Assembly (NCBI RefSeq): GCF_001468465.1
Contig: NZ_LNSA01000018.1
Coordinates: forward strand, 29,063-93,062
Direction of reading: 5' to 3'
DNA length: 64,000 bases
Source of the DNA: Sphingopyxis sp. H115
GTDB lineage: Bacteria > Pseudomonadota > Alphaproteobacteria > Sphingomonadales > Sphingomonadaceae
Positions 57,163-64,000 of this stretch are shown one piece after another; within the stretch, counting starts at the first letter, position 1, and each line of letters begins with the position of its first letter. The notes beneath the pieces are model-generated. The model had not been told where the DNA came from and made no database searches. It worked only from the letters and a program-made list of their open reading frames with translations. The translations under genes were made by a program, and so were the position numbers.

Positions 57163-58731
57163 TCACGCCATCTTGATCCCTGCGACATCGCGCTCGACGA
57201 GCCCCGTCGCGCGTTTCGACAGCGTGTTCACCGGAGTCGTCACCTTGTCGACGACCATGAAATGCGTCTGCCAGGCGTCGCGTGTGACGTCGCACACGAC
57301 ATAGCCGCGCTGGTCGTTGGCGAATTTGAGCTCGGGATTTTCCTTGAGCCAGTCGGCGGTGCCCTGTCGCTGATCGCTGCCGTCGCCGCCGCTCGAGATC
57401 GATGTCGCGACGAACTCGGCACCCACCACCTTGTCGCGATGCACCAGGTCTCCGCAGAAATTCTGGTGCTCGTCGCCCGTCAGGACGACATTGTTCTTCA
57501 GCCCTGCCATGCGCGACAAGATGCGCTCGCGCGGCGCTTCATAACCCGCCCAGCTGTCGAGATTGAGGATCTTCGCGGGTTCATCGGGTTTGCGGCGGCG
57601 GTCGAGCGACATCATCGTGACCTGCTGCGCAAACGCGTTCCAGGTCGCGCCGCCTTTCGTGAGGTTGCGGCCCAGCCATTCTTCCTGCGCCTTGCCCAGC
57701 ACCTCTGCCTTTTTGTCGAACACGCCGGGACAGGCGGGCTTGAAGCCGTCCCCGCACGGCTGGTCGCTGCGATATTGCCGCGTGTCGAGCAATTGCATCG
57801 CCATCAGGTCGCCCCAGCGGAATTCGCGATTGAGCGCGACCATGCCGGCGCGCGGCAGCAGCGCCTTGCGTACGGGCATATGTTCGTACCATGCCTGCAT
57901 CGCGGCCTGTTTCTTCAGCATGAAAACCTCGGGCGGCGCGGCTTCGGGATCATTGCCGTCGAGGCCGAGCTTCCAATTGTCGATGTCCGAAACCCAGTCG
58001 TTGCGGATTTCATGATCGTCGAAACTCGACAGGAAGGCGTGGGTGCAGCGCGCCGCCTGCAAATCGATGTCGCCGAGTTGCTGTGCGTAGGCGAGGCGGA
58101 AGTCGCCAAGGTCGATCAGGTTGCGGAACGCGTGCTTGCGCACCGGCCGGGTCGGCAGGCCCGCGTCGAACAGATAATCCTGGCTATATTCATAGATGAA
58201 GTCGCCATAATGATAGACGAAGGCAAGGTCTTCGCGCGCAAGATGGCGATAGGCGCCGAAAAAGCCCGCCTCGAAATGCTGGCACCCGGCGACCCCGAAT
58301 TTCAGCGCGTCGGCCTTTGCGCCGGGCGCGGGCAGGGTGCGCGCGCGGCCGCGCAGGCTGCGTTCGCCGCCCGCAGTGAATCGGTAATAATAGGGGCGGT
58401 CCGGCCCAAGCCCAGCGACCTCGACATGGACGCTATGGCCGAGTTCGGGGCGCGCGAGTTCGGTGCCCTTGGCGACGACATCGCGAAAGCCGCCGTCGCT
58501 CGCGACTTCCCAGTCGACCGGGACGATCGCCAGCGGCATGCCGCCGTGGCGCTCCATCGGTTCGGGGGCGAGGCGCGTCCAGATGACGAAGCCGTCGCTC
58601 GCCGGATCGCCCGCCGCGACACCCAGGCTGAACGGGAACTCGCGGAAGACGCCACCCTCGGCGCGGAGGATCGCGGGGGCGGCAAGGCTGGCAAAAGTGG
58701 CCCCGGCAAGGAAATGGCGGCGGTTGAACAT
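57163..58731 (-). CDS. phoD: PhoD-type alkaline phosphatase/phosphodiesterase, Tat-exported
   Basis: 522 residues from ATG 58731. The N-terminus NRRHFLAGATFASLAAPAIL is a twin-arginine-type signal. N-terminal Fn3-like domain (about 28-130), then the metallophosphatase: GVAGCQHFEAG, YHYGDFIYEYSQDY, SFDDHEIRNDW and LTGDEHQNF, which carry the Asp, His and Cys ligands of the Fe-Ca centre in PhoD. Function is release of phosphate from phosphodiesters and monoesters. It probably forms a unit with the NPP gene that follows. Confidence 0.9.
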   Translation of the reverse strand: MFNRRHFLAGATFASLAAPAILRAEGGVFREFPFSLGVAAGDPASDGFVIWTRLAPEPMERHGGMPLAIVPVDWEVASDGGFRDVVAKGTELARPELGHSVHVEVAGLGPDRPYYYRFTAGGERSLRGRARTLPAPGAKADALKFGVAGCQHFEAGFFGAYRHLAREDLAFVYHYGDFIYEYSQDYLFDAGLPTRPVRKHAFRNLIDLGDFRLAYAQQLGDIDLQAARCTHAFLSSFDDHEIRNDWVSDIDNWKLGLDGNDPEAAPPEVFMLKKQAAMQAWYEHMPVRKALLPRAGMVALNREFRWGDLMAMQLLDTRQYRSDQPCGDGFKPACPGVFDKKAEVLGKAQEEWLGRNLTKGGATWNAFAQQVTMMSLDRRRKPDEPAKILNLDSWAGYEAPRERILSRMAGLKNNVVLTGDEHQNFCGDLVHRDKVVGAEFVATSISSGGDGSDQRQGTADWLKENPELKFANDQRGYVVCDVTRDAWQTHFMVVDKVTTPVNTLSKRATGLVERDVAGIKMA

Positions 58732-58808
58732 GGCGGGGCTCCGTGGGGCGAATCGATGCCCCTCGATAGCCGAGCCGTGCGTTACATCAATGACCGATGG
58801 TCCTCGCG

Positions 58809-59546
58809 CTAAAGCCACATACGCGCCATCCACAGCGCCATCGCGACCATCATGACATTCTCGGTCAGCGAGACGAAGCCCAGCGGCACCTTGCTGCTGC
58901 CGCCGACGCAGGCGCATTTGATGTCGCGCTTGTCGACATAGACCGCCTTGAACACCGAAGCCGCGCCGATGCCACCGATGAAAAGCGCTACGGGGATCGA
59001 CAGCCAGGGCAGGGCGTTCGCAGTCATCAACACACCCGCCAGCCCCTCGGCAAAAGGATAGATGCTGGCATAGGGGACCCAGCGGCGTGCGAGCAGGTCG
59101 TAATTCAAGAACATCGTGGCGAATTTGTCGACGTCCTGCAATTTCAGCAGGGCGAGCACGATCATGCTGAACGAGATGAACCATTCGGCGGCGCGCGGGG
59201 TGAAGGGATTACCTTCGACGGCGAAACTGGCCGCGATCGCCATCAGCGCAGTCATTGCGAACAGCGCGATCACGGGGGTGTAGCTGGTCGTGTCGGGATC
59301 GGCGACCTTCAACCCGAAATGACGGCGCAGGTCGTCATATCCGCCGATGCGAACGCCGTCGATGAAGGTCTGCGGCGTTGTCGCGACGCCATGTTCGCGC
59401 TTGAATGCGTCGGTTTCCTCGCGGGTCGTCAGCCGGCGGTCGTCGACGGCGATGCCGCGGCTTTCGAGCAGGTATTTTGCCTTGAGGCCATAGGGGCAGA
59501 TGTGCCCGGGCATGACCATGCGGTGGAGGGTTGCTTGGCTTTTCAT
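58809..59546 (-). CDS. Glutaredoxin-MauE fusion membrane protein
   Basis: 245 residues. Residues about 8-85 are a glutaredoxin-like domain with CPYG in GHICPYGLKAKYLLESRG (a single active Cys), TTPQTFIDGVRIGGYDDL and a GG glutathione site. Residues about 95-245 contain four membrane helices of the MauE/DoxX type and end with a CAC pair (DIKCACVGGSSKVPLG). ATG 59546 is taken as the start because the -10 of a MerR-type promoter lies immediately before it; an ATG at 59555 overlaps that -10 and is excluded. The transcript would be nearly leaderless. Likely role: thiol redox or metal handling at the inner membrane. Confidence 0.8.
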   Translation of the reverse strand: MKSQATLHRMVMPGHICPYGLKAKYLLESRGIAVDDRRLTTREETDAFKREHGVATTPQTFIDGVRIGGYDDLRRHFGLKVADPDTTSYTPVIALFAMTALMAIAASFAVEGNPFTPRAAEWFISFSMIVLALLKLQDVDKFATMFLNYDLLARRWVPYASIYPFAEGLAGVLMTANALPWLSIPVALFIGGIGAASVFKAVYVDKRDIKCACVGGSSKVPLGFVSLTENVMMVAMALWMARMWL

Positions 59547-59553
59547 GCACCCC

Positions 59554-59584
59554 ATATAGCGTCCGTACCATGGTACGGAGTCAA
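59554..59584 (-). promoter_or_regulatory. MerR-type promoter/operator with 19-bp spacer
   Basis: Read on the minus strand: -35 TTGACT (59579-59584), 19-bp spacer (59560-59578) containing the perfect palindrome CCGTACCATGGTACGG (59563-59578), -10 CTATAT (59554-59559). The overlong spacer with a dyad inside is the hallmark of promoters untwisted by MerR-family activators. It drives the glutaredoxin-MauE gene and overlaps the start of the divergent regulator. Confidence 0.88.
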
Positions 59585-59587
59585 GTG

Positions 59588-59986
59588 ATGCAACTGACGA
59601 TCGGAAAATTGGCCGCGGCAGGGGACGTCGGGGTCGAGACGGTGCGCTATTATCAGCGACGCGGCTTGATGGGTACGCCCGCGCGCGCCGGCGGCGGCTG
59701 GGGCGGCCGTGTACGCCGTTATGACGCGGACGATCTCCGGCGTCTCAAATTCATCCGTTCTGCGCAGGCGTCGGGTTTCACGCTCGAAGAGATATCCGAA
59801 CTGCTCGCGCTCGAGGCGAGCGACGACCGCGTGCGTGTCCGAACGCTCGCGCGGAAGCGGATCGAAGCGCTAGACGAAAAAATCGCGCAGATGACGGCAG
59901 CGCGCGCCGCGCTGGCGCGCCTCGCCGACCAATGCGCGGCGAGCGACGGGGGTCCGTGCCCGATTCTGGCGGCGTTCGAGCCTTAG
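59588..59986 (+). CDS. MerR-family regulator, MerR/metal-thiol-like
   Basis: 132 residues from ATG 59588. DNA-binding domain LTIGKLAAAGDVGVETVRYYQRRGLM followed by the wing GGRVRRYDADDLRRLKFIRSAQASGFTLEEISELLAL, then the dimer helix and the C-terminal C-AASDGGP-CPI pair. In mercury sensors the ligands are three Cys; here the C-terminal two are kept, but the one expected just after LLAL (EASDDRVRV) is absent. It may therefore sense another thiophilic metal or a thiol/electrophile signal. Its target promoter is 4 bp upstream. Confidence 0.88.
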   Translation: MQLTIGKLAAAGDVGVETVRYYQRRGLMGTPARAGGGWGGRVRRYDADDLRRLKFIRSAQASGFTLEEISELLALEASDDRVRVRTLARKRIEALDEKIAQMTAARAALARLADQCAASDGGPCPILAAFEP

Positions 59987-60413
59987 CCCGCTTGCAACGG
60001 CGGTTGGCGACCGATTGCGGACGTAAAGTCCTCCCCATGGCTGCGTCACAGGGAGGATATCCCACCCATCGTCATCTCGGACTTGATCCGGGAGCCATCG
60101 CGGCGTCGAAGTCATGGACCCCGGATCAAGTCCGGGGTGACGAGGGGGCGGAACCGACGTCCGCTTTCACTCGAAAGCTGACATCGACAATGGGTGAAAA
60201 TTCGCTGTCCTACATTATCGCGCCGTGCCAGCGTCGATCGGCTCTTTGATCGCGTCAAAAAATTCCGCTCCTCTGCCGAAGCGACGAAGAGGGCATTCGA
60301 CGTGTACGTCCGTGTCCTGGCTGCCTTAAGGCCACAAAGGACACAAAATCGATGAGCCTATGCGGGGCTTTTGTGGCTTTAGGCGCGAACCGGTCCCGGC
60401 ATCGCTATGCAGA
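59987..60413. other. 427-bp gene-free region with REP-like element
   Basis: Besides the palindromic repeat (listed separately) no coding frame convinces. GCCACAAA (60331-60338) faces TTTGTGGC (60370-60377) across 31 nt, a weak candidate for the 3' end of ychF, which ends at 60414 on the minus strand. The stretch 60180-60340 is less GC-rich than average and may be a remnant. Confidence 0.4.
60070..60142. repeat. REP/BIME-like palindromic repeat
   Basis: The left arm (60070-60096, core CTCGGACTTGATCCGGGA) and right arm (60115-60142, core CCCCGGATCAAGTCCGGGG) are inverted copies of the same unit, each itself palindromic around GGACTTGATCC. Very similar units (GGACTTGATCCGGGG) are scattered between genes in many alphaproteobacterial genomes. 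It follows the MerR-family gene and may end its transcript. Confidence 0.75.
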
Positions 60414-61511
60414 TCAGCTGTGCAGGAAGTGCATCACGTCGCCGTCGTGGACGACATAGGCCTTGCCCTCGGCGCGCAGCTTGCCCGCCTCGCGCGCCTT
60501 CGCTTCGCCGCCGAGAGTGACATAATCGTCGTACGCGATCGTTTCGGCCCGGATGAAGCCCTTCTGGAAATCGCTGTGGATCTCGCCCGCGGCCTCGGGC
60601 GCGGTGGCGCCGGTGTGGACGGTCCACGCGCGCGCTTCCTGCGGCCCGACGGTGAAGAAGGTGATGAGGTGGAGCAGTTCGTAACCGGCGCGGATCACGC
60701 GCGCGAGGCCGGTTTCGTGGAGGCCCATTTCTTCGAGGAACTCGAGCCGGTCGGCCATGTCCATCGTGACGAGTTCGCTTTCGATCGCCGCCGAAACGAC
60801 GACCGCCTGCGCGCCTTCCGCCGCCGCCTTGGCAAAGACTTTTTCGGAGAAGGCGTTGCCGTTCGCGGCGCTGCCTTCGTCGACGTTGCAAACGTAAAGG
60901 ACGGGCTTCGAGGTCAAAAGCTGCGCCGTGCGCAGCACGCGGGCTTCCTCGTCGTCCTTGGGTTCGACAAGCCGTGCGGGCTTGCCTTCGCGGAGGAGAT
61001 CGAGAGCCTGACCGAGCACCGATGCCGCGATCTTGGCTTCCTTGTCGCCCTGCGCGGCCTTCTTCGCAAAGGCTGGGACGCGCTTTTCGAGGCTTTCGAG
61101 GTCGGCGAGCAGCAATTCGGTCTCGACGGTTTCGGCGTCGGCGACCGGGTCGACCTTGTTTTCGACATGCTGGATGTCGTCATCCTCGAAACAGCGCAGG
61201 ACGTGGACGATTGCATCGACCTCGCGGATGTTGCCGAGGAACTGGTTGCCCAGCCCTTCGCCCTTCGACGCGCCGCGCACGAGGCCCGCGATGTCGACAA
61301 AGGCGAGCTGAGTCGCGATGATCTTCTTGCTGCTGGCGATCGCGGCCAGCTTTTCGAGGCGCGCGTCGGGCACCGCGACATTGCCGATATTGGGCTCGAT
61401 CGTGCAGAAGGGATAATTGGCTGCCTGCGCCGCCGCAGTTTCGGTCAGCGCGTTGAACAGGGTGGACTTGCCGACGTTGGGCAGGCCGACGATCCCGCAT
61501 TTGAAACCCAT
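60414..61511 (-). CDS. ychF: Redox-regulated ATPase/GTPase YchF
   Basis: 365 residues. P-loop [15 protein letters not shown] (about 8-22), G3 region [20 protein letters not shown] (about 69), altered G4 NVDEGS (NxxE instead of NKxD, which favours ATP as in OLA1/YchF), long coiled coil (about 130-200), and the C-terminal TGS domain ([31 protein letters not shown]). It binds ribosomes and takes part in stress and translation control. Near-complete identity to the family layout. Confidence 0.97.
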   Translation of the reverse strand: MGFKCGIVGLPNVGKSTLFNALTETAAAQAANYPFCTIEPNIGNVAVPDARLEKLAAIASSKKIIATQLAFVDIAGLVRGASKGEGLGNQFLGNIREVDAIVHVLRCFEDDDIQHVENKVDPVADAETVETELLLADLESLEKRVPAFAKKAAQGDKEAKIAASVLGQALDLLREGKPARLVEPKDDEEARVLRTAQLLTSKPVLYVCNVDEGSAANGNAFSEKVFAKAAAEGAQAVVVSAAIESELVTMDMADRLEFLEEMGLHETGLARVIRAGYELLHLITFFTVGPQEARAWTVHTGATAPEAAGEIHSDFQKGFIRAETIAYDDYVTLGGEAKAREAGKLRAEGKAYVVHDGDVMHFLHS

Positions 61512-61641
61512 AATAACTCCGTGAGATTCGGCGCGCGATTAGGCGCGGCGCCACTGTTGCTGCGCCCCTAGCGCCAAGTCGCGTTCGATGCCAGCCTTTG
61601 CCGTTGCGCGTCATTCAGACTTGCGGCCTTATCGCGCCGAT

Positions 61642-62304
61642 ATGATACCGCGCCTTCTTCTCTCGGCTGCTTTCCTCGTTACGATGGGGGCGCCCGCCGC
61701 GGTCGCCGCGCCCGATCGGTTCGAGGAAGGCGTTTTCGTCGAACTCAACCGCTTTCGCAGCGATCCCGCCGCCTATGCCGAATATCTCGCCGACTATCGC
61801 CCACGGTTCGAGGGCAAGCTGTTGATTGGCGACGACGACAGCGAAATCGATATCATGACGCGCGAGGGCGTTGTGGCAGTCGACGAGGCGATCCGGGACC
61901 TGCGCCGTGAAAAGCCGTTACCGAAGCTGGAATGGAGCGATGCGCTGGCGCGGGCGGCCGCCGACCATGTCGCGGTCCAGTCGCGATCGGGCGCCGTCGG
62001 CCATTATACGAAGGGAGCCGGACCCGGCGAACGGATGCGGGCACGCGGCGGCGGTCCCTATGTCAACGAAGTCATCACCTATGGGCATCACACGCCCGCC
62101 GGGGTCGTCGACCAGCTGCTCATCGACGATGGCGTGCCCGACCGCGGGCATCGCCACAGCCTGCTGCGCCCGTTGCACCGATATGCAGGCGTCGCCTGTG
62201 GTCGGCACCCGGTCCACCGGACGATGTGCGTGACGCTCATGTCGCAGACACGCGACGGATCGCCGCCGCCTCCGCCCAAACGAGCGGCGACGAAAGCCGA
62301 CTGA
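61642..62304 (+). CDS. Secreted CAP-domain (SCP-like) protein
   Basis: 220 residues from ATG 61642, chosen because the signal peptide MIPRLLLSAAFLVTMGAPAAVA begins there; an ATG at 61588 is in frame but gives no better context, and no strong ribosome site exists for either. CAP features: EEGVFVELNRFRSDPAAYAEYL, LPKLEWSDALARAAADHVAVQS, GHYTKGAGPGERMRARG with the His/Glu pair, and GHRHSLLRPLHRYAGVACG. Bacterial CAP proteins are extracellular and of largely unknown activity. A Pro-rich tail ends it. Confidence 0.82.
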   Translation: MIPRLLLSAAFLVTMGAPAAVAAPDRFEEGVFVELNRFRSDPAAYAEYLADYRPRFEGKLLIGDDDSEIDIMTREGVVAVDEAIRDLRREKPLPKLEWSDALARAAADHVAVQSRSGAVGHYTKGAGPGERMRARGGGPYVNEVITYGHHTPAGVVDQLLIDDGVPDRGHRHSLLRPLHRYAGVACGRHPVHRTMCVTLMSQTRDGSPPPPPKRAATKAD

Positions 62305-62316
62305 AGCGAGGATGGC

Positions 62317-62349
62317 GGGGCCGGCCCGGCCCTGAAGCGGGCCGGCCCC
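62317..62349. terminator. Strong GC hairpin between convergent genes
   Basis: GGGGCCGGCCCG (62317-62328) and CGGGCCGGCCCC (62338-62349), a perfect 12-bp stem with a 9-nt loop, placed between the CAP-protein stop (62304) and the PhoX-type stop (62357). Suits termination in both directions, without a U-run. Confidence 0.72.
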
Positions 62350-62356
62350 CGCGCGA

Positions 62357-64000
62357 TCAGTTGCCGACCGGCTGGCTGTCGGTGCGCCGCACCACGATGG
62401 TCGACGAACGCGGCTGTTCGCCGGCGACCGGCCAGTCGCCCGTCGGATGCTGGATGTTGACGAAGAAGGTCGTGAGGTCGGGCGTATAGGCAAGCCCGGT
62501 AATCTCGCAGCCGACGGGTCCCACGAGGAACCGCTTCGACTGCTTCGTCGTCTGATCGACATAGAACATCGCATTGTGGCCGAAGGTACCGTCGATCGTC
62601 GTGCCCGGAACGCCCGAATTGCCCGGAACGCTATGATCGGTCTGGATCCACATCCGGCCCTGTGGGTCGATGCGGAGGCCATCGGGGCTGGAGAAGGTAT
62701 CGCCGTTGATATCGCCCACGAGGTTGCTGCCGCCTGCCGAAAGCGACGGATCGCCGGCGGTCAGGAAGATTTCCCAGCTGAAGCTGGTCGCCAGCGGCGA
62801 ATCGCCCTCTTCACGGAATTTGATGATGTGACCGTGAAGGTTGCGGATCCGCGGGTTCGCCGGATCGGTGACGCGGCGGCCGCTATTGTTGGTCAGCGTG
62901 CAGAAAATCGCGCTGTTGTCGGGCGCGACGGTCAGCCACTCGGGCCGGTCCATCACGGTGCCGCCCGCGACGCGCGCCGCCTGCTGGCATTTGATCAGCA
63001 CATCGGCCTGATTGTTGAAATCGACCGTCGTCGGCGCCGGCGGCGTCTCGCTCTGGCTGACATTGCCCGGATCGGAAGCGCCGGCGGTCAGGCCGTTCTC
63101 ACCAACGACCAGCGCGCGCCATTCGCCCGTGCCGTCGCCGTTAAAGCGCGCCACATAGAGCGTGCCATAGTCGAGCAGGTCGGTGTTCGCGGCGCGGTTG
63201 GTATCGCTCCAGGCGCGGTCGGGCACGAATTTATAGATGCAGCCGGGCGTCGAATCGTCACCCATGTAAAAGGCGACGCGGCGATCGCTGCTCGACATGA
63301 ACGCGACGTTTTCGTGGCTGAAACGCCCCATCGCAGTGCGCTTCGTCGGCTGGGCCAATTCGCGGCGCGGGTCGATTTCCACGACCCAGCCATAATTGGC
63401 TTCGGGCTGCGTCGGGTCGAGATAATTGTCGGTGGTTTCTTCGCAGGTGAGGTACGTGTCCCACGGCGTCCGTCCGCTCGAGCAATTGTTGAGCATGCCC
63501 TTGATCGAACCCGACAGGAGGCCCGCGGCGGGGCCGCCGGCGCGATAGCTGCTGTTGCCCGTATAGCGGCGGTTGTAGGTCGATCCGTCCTTGATCGCCC
63601 ATTTGCCGTCGCTGCCCTTGGTGACTTCGACGACCCCGATGCCGACAGCCGACAGCGCGATCGCCTTTTGATCGGCGCTGGCGGTTGCGGGATCGTAATT
63701 GTCCATCAGGATGTTGAAATCGGGATATTCATAATTCATCGCCAGCAGGCCGCCGGCATTGGCATCGACGTTCGGCAGCGCGAAATATTCCATCCCGTCA
63801 TGATTGCCGCCGGCCCATTTTTCGGCAACGGCGGGGCTGGTGGGAAAGCTGCCCGAATAGGGCGTGCCGGCCTCGACCGAATCGCCCGCTTTCAGCAGTA
63901 CGTCGACGGTGTAGCCGTTGGGGACGGTCACCGTGTCGTTCTGGTTGGCCGCGACAGCCGTGAAGGCAACGGCGAAGCTCGGCGGTGTGGGGGTGGGCGT
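62357..64000 (-). CDS. PhoX-type phosphatase (DUF839), 5' end outside window
   Basis: The frame stays open to the window edge, so the start lies beyond; about 547 codons are visible. The sequence fits the DUF839/PhoX six-bladed propeller: KWAGGNHDGMEYFAL, TCEETTDNY, MGRFSHENVAF, FYMGDDSTPGCIYKFV, RPEWLTVAPDN, NLHGHIIKFREEGD and FSSPDGLRIDPQGRMWIQTD. PhoX enzymes are secreted, Fe/Ca-dependent alkaline phosphatases. A GTG inside the frame at 63931 is not the start because upstream residues continue in the same style (Pro/Thr-rich). Together with PhoD and NPP it suggests strong organic phosphate use. Confidence 0.85.
   Translation of the reverse strand, partial: TPTPTPPSFAVAFTAVAANQNDTVTVPNGYTVDVLLKAGDSVEAGTPYSGSFPTSPAVAEKWAGGNHDGMEYFALPNVDANAGGLLAMNYEYPDFNILMDNYDPATASADQKAIALSAVGIGVVEVTKGSDGKWAIKDGSTYNRRYTGNSSYRAGGPAAGLLSGSIKGMLNNCSSGRTPWDTYLTCEETTDNYLDPTQPEANYGWVVEIDPRRELAQPTKRTAMGRFSHENVAFMSSSDRRVAFYMGDDSTPGCIYKFVPDRAWSDTNRAANTDLLDYGTLYVARFNGDGTGEWRALVVGENGLTAGASDPGNVSQSETPPAPTTVDFNNQADVLIKCQQAARVAGGTVMDRPEWLTVAPDNSAIFCTLTNNSGRRVTDPANPRIRNLHGHIIKFREEGDSPLATSFSWEIFLTAGDPSLSAGGSNLVGDINGDTFSSPDGLRIDPQGRMWIQTDHSVPGNSGVPGTTIDGTFGHNAMFYVDQTTKQSKRFLVGPVGCEITGLAYTPDLTTFFVNIQHPTGDWPVAGEQPRSSTIVVRRTDSQPVGN

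Noticed and set aside
59544..59555. ATG at 59553-59555 as start of the glutaredoxin-MauE gene
   Set aside because: It overlaps the -10 hexamer of the MerR-type promoter, so it would not be in the transcript.

Overview
The window is GC-rich, densely coded chromosomal DNA of an alphaproteobacterium, most probably a sphingomonad (Sphingomonadales, Sphingopyxis-like). The assignment rests on the gene set: a CcrM cell-cycle methyltransferase with its own GANTC sites, an alpha-type aa3 oxidase subunit IV mini-gene beside pntAA, the mreBCD-mrdA-rodA order, NnrU, and REP-like palindromes. No database search was possible, so names rest on motifs and context.

Layout. 1-7.6 kb: 3' part of a degenerate amidohydrolase, NnrU and DUF1003 membrane proteins, a lower-GC secreted orphan, an Rrf2 regulator, two coupled exported proteins, a PhnZ-like HD protein, a crotonase with a palindromic operator, and an FKBP isomerase. 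7.8-13.6 kb: small membrane protein, EF-hand protein, an OmpR-type two-component pair, an aldo/keto reductase coupled to a DAACS transporter. 13.7-20.5 kb: glmM, DUF1272, a ThiD-VOC fusion, rnhB, an SDR, ccrM and folP, all on the plus strand. 20.6-23.9 kb: host-attachment-like protein, a sigma-54-activator-like regulator with a degraded AAA+ core, the oxidase mini-subunit and an orphan pntAA. 24-33.2 kb: a LuxR-type response regulator converging on a 7TM sensor kinase, divergent from a 1968-residue autotransporter. 33.4-34.7 kb: a cation:proton antiporter.

34.9-47 kb is the most unusual part. An AT-rich leader precedes a BapA-like adhesin with 97 consecutive Asp-Ala dipeptides and three 85-residue Ig-like repeats. 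A type I secretion system follows (TolC, ABC, HlyD), then a 1049-residue protein joining a putative alpha/alpha-toroid region to a complete MurF-like ligase, then a MarR-like regulator. From the TolC gene to the ligase fusion each gene overlaps the next by 4 nt, so the block should be one transcript. A Mur-type amide ligase encoded with an Asp-rich secreted protein is the best candidate for an undescribed system: it may modify the adhesin or another surface polymer before or during export.

47-64 kb: tRNA-Lys(CTT), the elongasome operon mreB-mreC-mreD-mrdA-rodA (minus strand), mutL with the endonuclease motif, two small envelope proteins, an NPP-type phosphodiesterase and a PhoD phosphatase, a glutaredoxin-MauE fusion driven by a textbook MerR-type operator beside its MerR-family regulator, a REP-like repeat, ychF, a CAP-domain protein, and the 3' part of a PhoX-type phosphatase that runs off the window end. 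Three secreted phosphatases within 8 kb suggest organic-phosphate scavenging. No CRISPR array, insertion sequence, prophage or rRNA gene was seen.
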